64,000 bases of DNA from Eublepharis macularius. Taxonomy: Eukaryota > Chordata > Lepidosauria > Squamata > Eublepharidae. This document shows, one piece after another, positions 1 through 10,171 of this stretch. The notes under the pieces were generated by a model. The model was given only the letters and a program-made list of their open reading frames with translations, had not been told where the DNA came from and did not search any database. A program made the position numbers and the translations under genes. Each line of letters begins with the position of its first letter. The first letter of the stretch is position 1. The DNA is taken from assembly GCF_028583425.1 (NCBI RefSeq), contig NC_072791.1, forward strand, positions 15,023,868 through 15,087,867, in the 5' to 3' direction.

Positions 1-385
1 ACACCTGTTTTGGGGAAGGTAGTCTTTGCTTTGGACATTTGGAAGGTGCTGTATAAATGAAAACTATGGGCTGGGATGTACAGTGCAGTTGGTGGCCACG
101 AACAGGAGCAGTTTTTCTTCCAGATTGACAAGTAATGCTTTGCACAGTTTTTTCAAAGACTGGACCTCATTGTGACTGATACAGCATCAAGTGCCTAAAA
201 AAAAGAACCCAGGAGGTATTACAGGGCCCTCAAGCCAAAGGCTTTCTCTGCATCCCATAGGTACAAACCATTCTCAGGTCACCTCTGAATGATTTTCTTA
301 TTGCGGATTACAGTGCTCAATCTCATTGGGCCCATTCCGACATTGAAACTTTTTTCTTTGACACATCACTCCTCCACATGCAAGA
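1..385. other. No gene recognised
   Basis: No open frame, repeat tail or splice structure that I recognise. If the gene order matches that of other vertebrates, this is intergenic DNA downstream of WDR89. Confidence 0.5.
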
Positions 386-630
386 GCCAGTTTGGTGTAG
401 TGGTTAAGAGCGGCAGGACTCTAATCTGGAGAGCCAGGTTCATTCCCTACTCCTACTCTTGAAGCCAGCTGGGTGACCTTGGGTCAGTCACAGCTCTCTC
501 AGTGCTCTCTCAGCCCTACCCACCTCATAGGGGGATTGTTGTGGGGATAATAATAACACACTTTGTAAACCGCTCTGAGTGAGCATTAAGTTGTCCTAAA
601 GGACGGTATATAAATCGAATGTTATTATGT
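386..630 (+). repeat. tRNA-derived SINE, family A
   Basis: The sequence starts with an A-box-like GGTGTAGTGGTTAAGAGC, followed by a degraded B box (GGTTCATTCCC), a body containing CTGGGTGACCTTGGGTCAG, and a tail GGTATATAAATCGAATG followed by a T-rich simple repeat. The same family recurs at 1003 (+), 11909 (-), 13645 (-) and 28150 (-), which allows the ends to be read by comparison. The B box and tail mark it as a retroposon and not a working tRNA gene. Confidence 0.85.
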
Positions 631-682
631 TGTTATTAAGATTGAATACTGAAATGCTTGCGTGAACAGGTATGTGCATCTA

Positions 683-870
683 TCACATTTCGAAACCCAC
701 CCTTCCTCCGAGGACCTTGGGATGGTGCATGTGATTCATTCCAATCTCACAACAACCCTGTGAGGTAGGTTGGGCTGAGAGAAAGTGAGTAGTCCAATGA
801 GCTTCATGGTACAGATTAGGCTTTGAAACCAGGTGTCCCCCCCAGTCCTAGTCTAACACTCTACACTTTC
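683..870 (-). repeat. tRNA-SINE fragment
   Basis: Reverse-strand body of a Sauria-like SINE. The plus strand reads CAACCCTGTGAGGTAGGTTGGGCTGAGAG, in pieces also seen at 8450, 21700, 33000 and 37830. The head is degraded, so this is an old 5'-truncated copy. Confidence 0.6.
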
Positions 871-1002
871 TGTACCCAGCCTCAGCTAGAAGGCATCTCT
901 ATGGCAGGCAATTTTAAGCAGAGGTATGACCACTTTGGGAAGGCTCAGAAGAATATTTCTAGGGAGTAAAGGCATGACTCATGGCAGGGGGGCTAAGCCA
1001 TG

Positions 1003-1250
1003 AAGCCAGTTTGGTGTAGTGGTTAAGAGCGGCAGGACTCTAATCTGGATAGCCAGGTTTGATTCCCCACTCCTCCGCTTGAAGGCAGCTGGGTGACCTT
1101 GGGTCAGTCACAGCTCTCTCAGAGCTCTCTCAGCCCCACCTACCTCACAAGGTAATTGTCATAAGGATAATAATAACACTTCGTAAACTGCTCTGAGTGG
1201 GCATTAAGTTGCCCTGAAGGGTGGTATATGAATCAATTGTTGTTGTTAAG
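1003..1250 (+). repeat. tRNA-derived SINE, family A
   Basis: Near-complete second copy of the family at 386, with the A box GTGTAGTGGTTAAGAGC, B box GGTTTGATTCCCC and the tail GGTATATGAATC followed by TTG repeats. Same orientation as the first copy and about 620 bp away. Confidence 0.87.
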
Positions 1251-1417
1251 AGTTGGTGCCAGAAGCTTGGGGTCACTGCTGCAATCCTACCCCTACCGCT
1301 TGGCACCTGTGTTTTTATAAGCCCCTAAACCTCTCCCAGACATGTGGCTCCCTCACTAATAGTCCTCCACCTTAACCATGTTCATTTGGTGGCCCTTCAC
1401 TATGTTTGCCACCCTGA

Positions 1418-1640
1418 CATGGGTAGCCCAGGTGAACCTGACCTCGTCAGAATTTGGAAGCTAAGCAGGGTCAGCCTTGGTTAGTTAATTGGATGGGAGA
1501 CCTCCAACAAAGAACAGGGTTGCAAAGACAGGCAACGGCAAACCACCTCTCTTAGTCTCTTGCCATGAAAACCCCAGCAGAGGTCACCATAAGACATCTG
1601 TGACTTGAGGGCGCTCTCTACCATCACCACCACCACGTTT
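1418..1640 (+). repeat. 5S rRNA-derived SINE
   Basis: The head matches the middle of 5S rRNA: GAAGCTAAGCAGGGTCAGCC, then TTGGTTAGT and GGATGGGAGACC. It is followed by a non-5S body (GGCAAACCACCTCT, CTTGCCATGAAAACCCC) and a BovB-like tail (CCATAAGACATCTGTGACTTGAGGGC). This is the layout of 5S-Sauria SINEs, which use BovB for movement. It is not a 5S gene because the 5' third of 5S and the terminator are missing. Confidence 0.85.
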
Positions 1641-2360
1641 GCCAGTTGACAATCGCCCTGCTTAAATTTTAATCTTAAAACTGCTGACAAAACTATATTG
1701 CAATGCCAGAATAACATTTCCTGGGTCTGAATGACAGCCATTGTTTCTAGCGACCAAGTTCACTTCCTCCCCCCTGTCCCTTCCTCTACAAAGCATCATT
1801 AAGTACAGCTCATAAAGGAAAGCTCACTGTGGTTAAATGTCAAATTGGTTTCAAGGTTAATTCAAGATTTGATACAATAGTCTGACACGTTAAGATTAGT
1901 TTCTGTTTTAACTGGCTTAGGATATTGTCCGTATTCCCCACTTGGAATCGACCTGTGATTGCAAAAGACAGCCAGAAAGCGGGCTGCAGACCCAACGTCA
2001 CATAAGAGCTGACAAGCAGATGGAGATTTTTTAAAGGGGGGGGTCAGTATGTGTGGGCCTCAGATGCCACCGTTTTCTTGACAAGCGGGGAAATCTTGCT
2101 TGCGCTGCGTATGGCAGTAGCAAAGCTCTATCTGCAACTGGCCACCCTCCCCAAGCCCAGATCTATGAAGATGTCGCCATATGGATAAGAGAAGGAAAAT
2201 GTCATCGTATCCCACCCACACCCGGATTTAAACACATCTCTAAAGAATGCTAACACTTAGGTTAAAACCTCATTAAAAAAAACACAGTAAAAAATAAGCA
2301 GCTCAAAGCAACTAACTACAAATGATTGCAGTGTCTCTGTCTTAGATGAGTCAAGGATAG
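1641..2360. other. No gene recognised
   Basis: Short open frames only, none resembling a known protein. I see no repeat I can name. Confidence 0.4.
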
Positions 2361-2364
2361 GGTG

Positions 2365-2633
2365 GGGTTGCTTTAAATATGTGCTCCTATGAGCTACCTG
2401 TGCATCATGTTGTCTAATGTTGGTCCTAGAATTGCTTCTGTTCTGTTTCAGCATTTCTTCAACTCTATATTGGGTTCTTGCTAATGCTATGTCTTTGTAA
2501 ACTTGTATTTATTAACCCTATGGCATGGTTTATGGAAATGTCCTTGATACTGATTGTACTAATCTCACACTGGGTAATCCACCTTGCATCTCAGTGAGAA
2601 AGGCAGGCTGTAAATGACATAAATAAATAAAGA
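2365..2633 (+). repeat. LINE-like 3' end, 'GAAAGGCGGACTATAAAT' tail family
   Basis: Matches the copy at 30310-30795 over most of its length (GCTTTAAATATGT, CTAATGCTATGTCTTT, TAATCCACCTTG, CAGTGAGAAAGGC) and ends in an AAATAAATAAA tail. Related tails are at 8260, 12480, 23335 and 58510, with antisense copies at 30930 and 59130. The shared 3' ends and variable 5' truncation say non-LTR retroposon. I do not know the clade. Confidence 0.6.
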
Positions 2634-2933
2634 AGGACAAGCCTGAAGCCAGTCCTAGAGTACAAATTTCCCTGCCTACAATCACTGAGAATCAGCGGCC
2701 AGGCCTGAAAGGCAGCCAAGCCAAATGACACCGACTCTCTTCTGTTGACAAGGCAAAACGCTCAAACATCCAATGAGGCCCGACCAAAGACAACACTTCA
2801 GACTTCCTGCCAGTCACATGTTCAGGTGGGCAGCCATGCTGGCCTGCAGTAGAAGAACAAGCCTGGAGTCCAGAAACACCTTAAAAGACTCAACAAGATT
2901 TCCAGGGCGTATGCTTCCAAGAGTCCAAACTGA

Positions 2934-3020
2934 CAAAGGGAGCTTTGACTCTCGAAGGCCTATATCCTGGAAATCATCTGGTCTTCAAGGTGCTACTGGA
3001 CTCGAATCTTGGTCTGCTAA
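2934..3020 (+). repeat. Penelope-like inverted-repeat family, fragment
   Basis: Contains AAAGGGAGCTTTGACTCTCG and, further on, AAGGTGCTACTGGACTCGAA, both hallmarks of the family complete at 43145-43335. The CUGANGA half of the ribozyme-like core is gone. 2641-2933 holds nothing I can name. Confidence 0.55.
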
Positions 3021-3207
3021 TGACAGGAACCGATGCTGTATGCTCCCAGTTCTTCTGCACGTGAAGGGTGCTCTGACGTCCAAGTACTAGACCTAGAGGC
3101 TGGGAACTCAGGGCATGAAGTTCAGGCCCCGTCCCCAAGTGTCCAAGGCAATTTAAAAAGAATTTTCATAGAAATACAGGGAAGCCTACTGGAAGCTCTT
3201 TGTTGAA

Positions 3208-3375
3208 TCAGAATCATAGAGTTGGAAGGGGCCATACAGACCATCTAGTTCAACCCCCTGCCCAGTGCAGGATCAGCCTAAAGTATCCCTGACAAATATT
3301 CATCCAGCCTCTTCTTGAAAACTGCTAGTGAGGGGGAGCTCACCACCTCCTAGGCAGCTGATTCCACCTTTGAAC
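3208..3375 (-). repeat. CR1 LINE 3' end
   Basis: The plus strand begins AGAATCATAGAGTTGGAAGG, the reverse complement of the usual CR1 3' tail. It runs back through TCTAGTTCAACCCCCTGC, and the end of the coding part (CATCCAGCCTCTTCTTGAAAAC). The same sequence is present in sense at 34440-34575. A 5'-truncated copy on the minus strand. Confidence 0.85.
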
Positions 3376-3671
3376 TACTATGAAGGTCAGTGAGGGTAAG
3401 CTCATTAGCCCCTTCTGCCCCTCACTCCAATACAAACCTCTATCATCCCGCAGACGAGAACGCCACTGGCAGAAGCTCATGTGTTCTACAGAAAAGGATC
3501 ACAGCCAGAGACCAGAACAAAGCCGCTCTTTCAAAACATGTCGCTTTACCAAACCTTTTTGCCCCAAGCCAGGGAAAAATTAAGTCAGCATATTAAGTCA
3601 GCATCCTTGAAAGCCCAGGGAGAGATACAAGACTATGTATCTCTGTATGCATCTGACTATGTATATCTGAT

Positions 3672-3825
3672 GCATCTGACGAAGAGAGCTGTGGTTCTTG
3701 AAAGCTTATGCTACAATAGTTGGTTATGCATCTGACAAAGAGAGCTGCGGTTATCGAAAGCTTATGCTACAATGAAGTGGGTTATTCATCTGATGAAGAG
3801 AGCTGCGGTTCTTGAAAACTTATGC
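3672..3825 (+). ncRNA. Three tandem hammerhead-ribozyme-like hairpins
   Basis: Three copies start at 3672, 3728 and 3786, so spacing is 56-58 bp. Copy 1 shows GCAT (stem I), CTGACGA at 3676-3682, one extra A, stem II GAGAGC with GTTCTT across a TGTG loop, GAAA at 3700-3703, self-complementary AGCT, then ATGC at 3708-3711, which pairs with GCAT. Copy 2 has CTGACAA in place of CTGACGA. Copy 3 has CTGATGA but AACT for AGCT. A conserved spacer (TACAATA, GTTGG) separates them. They belong to the Penelope-like family seen at 30568-30748 and 47440-47635. No cleavage activity is implied. Confidence 0.6.
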
Positions 3826-3924
3826 TATAATAGAGTTGGTTAGTCTTCCCCATCCTGTTTTAAAATAGTGTTTTTCGAGGTATTTTAGGCACCATCATGG
3901 TGTGTGTTTGTGAGTGTGTGTGTA

Positions 3925-3957
3925 AGAGAGAGAGAGAGAGATAGAGAGAGAGAGAGA
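3925..3957. repeat. (GA)n microsatellite
   Basis: About 30 bp of nearly perfect GA dinucleotides with one T interruption, preceded by a short TG-rich run. Confidence 0.9.
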
Positions 3958-4426
3958 TGGCGTGTTCTTAGTGTTTGTTTGGCAGGATTTTTAGTATGAT
4001 TATCCCCGACACCAAGTACAAGCACTACTTTAAAAAAAAAAAAGAAGAATTTACATTATTTATATTTTGTCTTTCTCACAAAAACTTAAGTGGCAAAATA
4101 AAATTTTGAGCCTGCGGAAACATGGATGGAAAGATAACATGCCATAAGAAATATGGAGGGAAAGGTAACATGTCGGCAGAAAAACAGTTCTTTAGAAAAA
4201 TTTCTTTGGCATATTTTCTCTTCTTGAGGCTCCAATCGTAAGTACATGATAAAGGAAGGAAGATAAGGCTCCACTGCCGCCAATGGGATGTTTCTGAGTA
4301 AACGTGCTCAGGATCTGTGGGGTGTGTGTACAAAAGTTACATTTGGCAACCACATCAGCGAATAACTCAGCACGTCTTTAAAGTCTTAACACTTAAAATG
4401 AATCACAAGTGGACTTCTCCACAGCT

Positions 4427-5593
4427 TCAAAACGTTCGTTTCTTCTTGCTGTTGAAAGGGATTTGGCGAACTTTCACTCGCCGGCGAACAGAGGAAGCCG
4501 TTTTCATTGAGGCCTTCTTTCCAAAGGCCTTCTTCTCCACTGCTCCAAGTTTCCATAGCAACAGCTGAGCATCCTCTCCCCCTGTCAACAGAGACTCATC
4601 TGCCATGTCCCAGTAAAAAGAGCGGACTGTTGCCGAGTGTCCTCTTTGAAGGGTTGCCACTGGACTCAGACCATCAATACCACAGCCCAGGAGATGGAGG
4701 CTTCCTGTTGATTCCCCTCCAACAATGAAAAGGTGGTCCGACTTCTCATGATAGAGGCCACCAATCAAGTAGCTCAGCTTAGCCTCTCCTAGACTGACCA
4801 CTTCTCTAGCGTCTGGGATTTGCAACAGTGTGATTGGCTCCTCGGTATCCAGCTGGGCAAGATCCCACCAAGAAAATCCTTCATCGTGTGTCATGCAGTA
4901 GACCTGCAGAAAACCTTTTCCAGACCATCCAACAAAACTGACTGACGAGCCTGAATTACAAGTCGACATCAAAGCATCATCTTCGCTGTCCTGGTCAATG
5001 TCAAAGACGTTCACCAGCCCATCAGTTGACCCCGAAACTACCAAGTTCGGTTTGCTGGGATGAAAAGAGATTTTCGTGATATCGTCGTTGTGAGATTCTG
5101 AATACACGCCCAGAGGGCTTTTGCTGGAAGGCACACTGTTTGTGCCACTTCGGGCATCCCAGAAGGCCATGAACACATCTTCTTCCACCTTCTCTGTCCC
5201 AGCACAAACAATGAGATCGTTGCAGTTGACATCGAAACTAATGAAGACGTTGGAAGGATAGCCACAAAACAGCTGGGCTGCCTCTGACGAAGCTAAACGT
5301 GTATCCCAACATTTCACCGTTCCGTCACTGCAGGCTGAAAACAGCATGCCTTCTTGCTCGTGCGCAAACCTGACACCGCTGAGCAATCCGGGATGGCTAC
5401 TGTACTCCCGTAGCAAATTCAACGTCTCTCTGTCGTAAACACCAATTGATTTGTTGGACTGGGAGACAGCCACTAAATGGCTTCCTCCTCCTCCTCTTGA
5501 AACGTCTATGTCCAATAAGTAAGTTGGGTCTTCCGTTAGCATGTACCGTCTTGCTATTTGGAGACTGGAAAATTGCTCTCTGATCTTCTCCAT
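4427..5593 (-). CDS. WDR89: WD repeat-containing protein 89, complete coding exon
   Basis: A 388-residue beta-propeller protein, intact from ATG (5593-5591) to TGA (4429-4427). Human WDR89 is 387 residues as I recall. Recognisable family stretches include MEKIREQF at the start, SACSDGTVKCWD (86-97), the GYPSNVFISFDVNCND segment, VSGSTDGLVNVFDID, YCMTHDEGFSWWDL and GGEDAQLLLW (338-347). About six WD40 units are visible, the last at 318-347, followed by a lysine/arginine-rich tail of 41 residues. The frame stays open 33 codons upstream, but MEK is chosen because it matches the family and an acceptor (TTGTTGCAG) leaves the exon edge at 5633, giving a 40-nt 5' leader in this exon. A single coding exon with non-coding upstream exon(s) is the known arrangement. 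The molecular role of the family is poorly defined; a scaffold role is inferred from the fold. SGPP1 lies upstream on the same strand. Confidence 0.96.
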   Translation of the reverse strand: MEKIREQFSSLQIARRYMLTEDPTYLLDIDVSRGGGGSHLVAVSQSNKSIGVYDRETLNLLREYSSHPGLLSGVRFAHEQEGMLFSACSDGTVKCWDTRLASSEAAQLFCGYPSNVFISFDVNCNDLIVCAGTEKVEEDVFMAFWDARSGTNSVPSSKSPLGVYSESHNDDITKISFHPSKPNLVVSGSTDGLVNVFDIDQDSEDDALMSTCNSGSSVSFVGWSGKGFLQVYCMTHDEGFSWWDLAQLDTEEPITLLQIPDAREVVSLGEAKLSYLIGGLYHEKSDHLFIVGGESTGSLHLLGCGIDGLSPVATLQRGHSATVRSFYWDMADESLLTGGEDAQLLLWKLGAVEKKAFGKKASMKTASSVRRRVKVRQIPFNSKKKRTF

Positions 5594-5633
5594 AGCAACT
5601 GTGGCTAACTCTGCTTCCAGAAAAGGTAGAGGT

Positions 5634-6264
5634 CTGCAACAAACCAGACAAATAACATTGCCAGAGTTAATAATATCTATAGCATACCCCAAAGGGGGGG
5701 GGGCGCAGAGGTTGCAATTTTAAGCTTGTTTATCCTAATAATAGCTAGGCACAGGCATGGTCCAATATCGGTATACCGAAGAGCCACTTTATTAATCCAG
5801 AAAAGCAGGAGATGTGTTTTTCTCCATAAACCAATCTTTCTCAGGCTCCAGAATAAAACTCGGTACCATCTAGCAGTGAGAGTTTCAAGTTATAGAGCGC
5901 CCATGTTGGTACATTACATACAAAATCCAAGAGAGACATTAGCCCAGTGGTACTCACTTTGTAGTTTGGGGAGAGCCACATCTGCAGTTACCAGCAACCC
6001 AAAAAGCCACATGGGCTTTTTTTGGCTCTCTGGCATGAGGCCTGCACCTCAGGGAGGCTCAAAGCTTAACCCATTCCCTCTGACAGCGGCTGTTTCAAGG
6101 TGCGAACCAGCTGCCGATCACAAGTGCAGACAAGGGCCTTACCCACCTTCCTGAAACATGGGGCAGGTGCCACACTGGGGAACAGTATTCACAAAAGCCG
6201 CAGGAGGCATGTTGAAGAGCCACGTGTGGCTCCTGAGCCTCTGGGTGAGCATCACTACATTAAC
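5634..6264. other. WDR89 upstream intron, no gene
   Basis: Begins with the acceptor of the WDR89 coding exon (minus-strand AG at 5635-5634). A run of Gs lies at 5694-5702. Open frames here have no recognisable product. Confidence 0.55.
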
Positions 6265-6395
6265 CAGGGCTTTTTTTCAGCTGGAATGCACTGGAACGGA
6301 GTTCCGGAACCTCTTGAAAATGGTCACATGGCTGGTGGCCCCGCCCCCTGATCTCCGGACAGAAGGGAGTTTAGATTGCCCTCCGTGCTGCAGTA
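6265..6395. mobile_element. hAT-type MITE, one half
   Basis: Starts CAGGGCTTTTTTTCAGCTGG, the terminal repeat that is complete at 36895-37298, and runs through GTTCCGGAACCTCTTGAAAA and ATCTCC..GACAG to the middle of the element. The right half and its end are absent. Confidence 0.7.
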
Positions 6396-6672
6396 ACACT
6401 TTCTGTTAAGAGAGTTTTCTGAATACAGTGCCTCATGAAAGGTTTACCGATCCTGCTATGATATTATATTTCGTCATGGTGCTTGGACTTCCCCCTGCCT
6501 CCCCCTACCCTGCTGTCACTCTTTCAGAAACATTTAAGATAAGCTGCATGATTAGATAATAATAAATCATTGATACATGATTGGAACAGCCAAGATCTTG
6601 TTGAGATGTTCAGTGATGGAGTCATAATGGTCCGGCAACAGGAATGCCTGAGTAATGAGGAGTGGATAGAAG

Positions 6673-6898
6673 CAGGGCTTTTTTTCAGCTGAAATGCGGT
6701 GGAACGGAGTTCCGGAACCTCTTGAAAATGGTCACCCGGCCCCCTGATCTCCAGACAGAAGGGAGTTTAGATTGCCCTCCGCAATCTCAACTCCCCTCTG
6801 GCTGGAGATCAGGGGGTGGGGCCACCTGCCACGTGACCATTTTCTCCAAGGGCAACCCACTGAGTTCCACCACCTCTTTTCCCAGAAAAAAAGTCCTG
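6673..6898. mobile_element. hAT-type MITE, short copy with both ends
   Basis: Left end CAGGGCTTTTTTTCAGC and right end GAAAAAAAGTCCTG are inverted repeats of one another, enclosing a shortened palindromic core. At 226 bp it is an internally deleted form of the 404-bp element at 36895. The flanking 8 bp (GATAGAAG and ACATGAAC) do not match, so no target duplication is preserved. Confidence 0.72.
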
Positions 6899-8255
6899 AC
6901 ATGAACGCATCCGAGTATGAAATACCTCCCCCGCCCGCTGCTCCTTTTTTCATTCTCATAAGTGTAGGAAAACTTTTACCACAGCTTAGCTTGGGTTCCA
7001 GTGACGCAAGAATTGGTCAACGAAGATGCAAGACAGCATTTTTCTAACGGGTTATCTCATCAAAGGAATTGGGGGAGGGGTTGCTTTGTAATGTATTAAA
7101 GGGCTTTGGGAAGAATTGAAGAGAGTCATGCAAATTACTCCAGTACTCGGTAAGAATTCTCTCCTTCACCCCATTTCACAGTTCAAAAATGCTTCAGCAT
7201 ATTTCTAAACAGTAACATCCATGGGTAGATTTTTCTAAAAAGCCTGCAGTGAAAAAGCTTAATTCCCAAGTCACAAATAATCTCACGAAGCCCTTTTGCC
7301 GCAATAATATCCTGTGACAAGGAGGTCCCCAGGTTAACTTTCTGCATCAAAGCGGCCCTTCCCAGCACTTTTGCATTATTGTTCCTGTTTTAACATCAAC
7401 ATGACGACACCAAGTGGAAACTGTTTTTCAGCCAAGGGACAAGAAAGTACCCATTTCCTTTCGGCTGCCTGTCTGTAAGCAGCAAAACAACGGCGGCCTA
7501 AGCTGCCCAGCCTCACTGCCCTAAATCTGTCCTTTGCCCAAGCTATTAGTGATGGAATTACATAAAGAGCACGCCCAGCCCCTAAATACCGCTCAGTAGC
7601 CTGAGCATTTCAGAAGGCACGAACTGGGGCTTCCCTGGGATTTCCAGAACACACAAAGCTCCGGGGAACAATGTCGTGCCTCTTTTAGTATTAGCAACTT
7701 CTTATTCGCTTCATTTCCCTTGTTTTGCTAAAAATGTTGGGAGTATTTCATTTGAGACTGCAAATGCACAGAGTAAGGGCTGACTGGGCAGATTCTAGGT
7801 TGGGGGGTGGGAGAGGCAGAGAGAGCCCAGGGCCCCCTCCCCTCCTCTGCCCACCACTGAGCTCCCTTTTCCTGCCCCCCACATGCCTGTGTGTCTTCTT
7901 TCCACTGGCTCGTGAGCCGTCCTACCACCTTCAAAGCTGCCCGCACACCCTTTCCCTGATGGTGCCAGGCAATGTGCAGCTGGGACCACTGCCGCTGTGG
8001 CCACACAGAGCACTGCTGCCCGTAAAACCCACCTGCCCTTCCCCTATGATACTAGGCGGTACACGTGGCAGGGAGAAAAGGGGCAAGAGCGGATGGGGAA
8101 AGGCCTAGAAGCAGCGGATGGGGCAGGCACACAGGCTGGGGTTGGCAAGAGCATGCTCCAGTCCTGGCACTTGCCCCACCTCAGGGCATGTCGTTGCCAG
8201 CCCTGAAAAGTGAGAAAAGGAGCTTGCGAAAGAATTAACTAATTTATTTGTTCGT
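6899..8255. other. No gene recognised
   Basis: Mostly single-copy-looking sequence. 7800-8180 is GC-rich and gives several overlapping open frames on both strands, none resembling a known protein. Confidence 0.4.
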
Positions 8256-8257
8256 TG

Positions 8258-8360
8258 GATCTCTTATGCCATACGATTACATTTTTCTTCTTCTTTCTTT
8301 GCTCCATGATCTGCCTTGAATCTCAGGGAGAAAGGCGGGCTATAAAATAAGCTAAAATCA
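8258..8360 (+). repeat. LINE-like 3' tail
   Basis: Ends CTTGAATCTCAGGGAGAAAG, GCGGGCTATAAAATAAGC; a short 5'-truncated copy of the family at 2365. Confidence 0.5.
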
Positions 8361-8369
8361 GTCTTACTT

Positions 8370-8560
8370 ACTACATTTATTACCCAACCTTTCTCTCCAG
8401 GTGGGGACCCAAAGCAGCTTACATCGTTCTCCTCTCCTCTTTTTTATCCTCACAACAACCCTGTGAGGTAGGTTAGGTTGAGAGTGTTCAACTGGCCCAA
8501 GGTCACCCAGCAAGCTTCTTAGGGGTTTAACCCTGGGTTGTCCTAGGTGTTAATCCAAAC
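8370..8560 (-). repeat. Sauria-like tRNA SINE, reverse
   Basis: Plus strand reads TTTCTCTCCAGGTGGGGACC near the tail, then TCACAACAACCCTGTGAGG and GGCCCAAGGTCACCCAGC. The tRNA head is degraded. Confidence 0.65.
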
Positions 8561-8775
8561 CAAGGCTTCTCAAATGGCAATACATTAATTGTGGGAAAGA
8601 TCAAGAATCCAGTAGTACCTATAAGACTAACAAAATTAGTGGTAGGGTTTGAGCTTTCGTGAGCCACTTCTTCAGATACAGCTATAATATGAGTCCATCT
8701 GTCCTTATATCTTGGAGAGTGGAGTGATTACAGAATTGCAACTGATGACAAAGCTCAAGACAATGCATCCACCTG

Positions 8776-8967
8776 GGCCGTTTCCAGATGGCTTACCTGC
8801 CTCCGGAACGTTGCGCCATCTTGTGGGGAAAACGCGAAATATCGCGTTTTCTCGCGCGAGTTTTGCGCGACGTCGTGCAAAACTCGCGTGAGAAAACGTG
8901 ATATTTCGCGTTTTCCCCACAAGATGGCGCAACGTTCCGGAGGCAGGTAAGCCATCTGGAAACGGCC
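8776..8967. mobile_element. 192-bp palindromic MITE with CTG target duplication
   Basis: Nearly perfect palindrome. Ends are GGCCGTTTCCAGATGGC and its reverse complement, and the arms meet around GCGCGACGTCGTGC. CTG stands at 8773-8775 and again at 8968-8970. A 3-bp CWG duplication is typical of PIF/Harbinger-class elements. The arms are CpG-rich (repeated CGCG, CGAAATATCGCG), unlike the flanks, which suggests a recent insertion or unmethylated state. Confidence 0.85.
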
Positions 8968-9155
8968 CTGGACTGAATCAAGACCTTGGCTTCCTGTCTC
9001 ATTACCAGTGCTGATTTCTCCACACCCACCACCCCTCTGCATACCCCACCCTATCCAATCACGCCTGCCATTGTCATTTACCAGCTATTATCATTTGGCT
9101 TCTGTAATCACTCCACTCACCAAGATATAAGGACGGATGGACTCACATTCTAGCT

Positions 9156-9195
9156 GTATCTGAAGAAGTGAGCTGTGGCTCACGGAAGCTTATAC
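9156..9195 (+). ncRNA. Hammerhead-ribozyme-like motif
   Basis: GTAT (9156-9159), CTGAAGA (9160-9166), an extra A, stem II GTGAGC with GCTCAC across TGTG, GGAA where the consensus is GAAA (9184-9187), GCTT, then ATAC (9192-9195) pairing with GTAT. One core residue is changed, so this copy is probably inactive. Confidence 0.55.
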
Positions 9196-9635
9196 CCTAC
9201 CACAAATTGTGTTAGTCTTATAGGTGCTACTGGACCCTTCCTCTTTTCTACTGCTACAGACAGACTAACACATCTACCCATCTTGATCAAATACATTAAT
9301 TGTCTCTCAGAGTGCAATTCAGCATTACCAAGAAAATTAAGTAGATTTAGACTTCCCAATCCCCCTTCATAAAGCTAATGCACAGGCAGAAAGGATCTTC
9401 CAAGGGTCTATTAAAGTTTTCTTTCATCAGTCAAACCTCCCCTGCAAATGCCCACCTCTGTACCCAGTGCTTTTGGTTGACTTCCCCCCCCCATCCCACC
9501 CCAGGCCCCCAAACCAGAATCAAAATCAACCTGGGTGGAGGAGAATGGTGAGAATCAGAGAATTGCTGGAGCCTGGAAGGATAAAGTGTTTCAGCCTCCC
9601 ACAAAGCCTCCTCCTCCTCCTATTACCAACAGAGG

Positions 9636-9870
9636 TTGAAGAGCCAGAGTGGTGTAGCGGTTAGAGCATCGGGCTAGGATCTGGGAGACCCAGGTTCGAA
9701 TCCCCCATTCTGCCATGGAAGTTGGCTGGATGACCTCACACACACCCAGACTAACCGACCTCATAGCATTGTTACGGGGATAACATGGAGTAGAGGAGAG
9801 TTATGTAAGCCACCTTGGGTACCACTGGGGAGAAAGGCAGGGTCTAAATACAGGGAATAAAATAAATAAG
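9636..9870 (+). repeat. Sauria-type tRNA SINE
   Basis: A box GTGTAGCGGTTAGAGC, B box GGTTCGAATCCC (perfect), body TCTGCCATGGAAG and GCTGGATGACCTC, then CCACTGGGGAGAAAGGCAGG and an AAATAAAATAAATAAG tail. It is better preserved than the copies at 20262, 33700, 54435 and 63008. Confidence 0.87.
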
Positions 9871-10171
9871 TCTCTGACTGCTAGCAACAGTCTCTGTCAT
9901 CAGAAATGCAGAATTACTTTGGACTCATTAGATCCGCTAACCAATCTCACAACAATGGATGCTGGCTGAGGTGAAATTCCATTGCCAATAAATATCTGGG
10001 AGCTCTGGACTTTTTTTTTGTCCCCCACTTTGAAATATCTGGAGACCCCCAAGATCAGTGGGCCAGGAGTTAAGAACTCCCTCACTAGCTTACTATCTTG
10101 GTACTGCAAGGAACTCTATATATGCTCTGAGGAATCTGCTACAATCTAGATAAAGTGTACTTAGCTGAGTT

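Larger units (their letters stand above)
8606..9240. mobile_element. Penelope-like inverted-repeat element, split by a MITE
   Basis: Left arm 8606-8738 and right arm 9095-9240 are inverted copies: CCAGTAGTACCTATAAGACT pairs with GTCTTATAGGTGCTACTGG, and TGGAGAGTGGAGTGATTACAGA pairs with TCTGTAATCACTCCACTCAC. The centre holds a non-repeated stretch into which the palindrome 8776-8967 has jumped. The right arm carries an almost intact hammerhead-like core (9156-9195). In the left arm the matching hairpin has lost its loop and one strand. Confidence 0.7.

Noticed and set aside
1430-1500. 5S rRNA gene
   Set aside because: Only the internal part of 5S is present, and it continues into a SINE body with a BovB-like tail.
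5594-5692. 33-codon N-terminal extension of WDR89
   Set aside because: A splice acceptor lies at 5634-5635, inside the extension, and the family starts at MEK.
9636-9710. tRNA gene
   Set aside because: A and B boxes are present, but the sequence continues into a SINE body and A-rich tail and does not fold as a tRNA. The same holds for all the other tRNA-like heads here.
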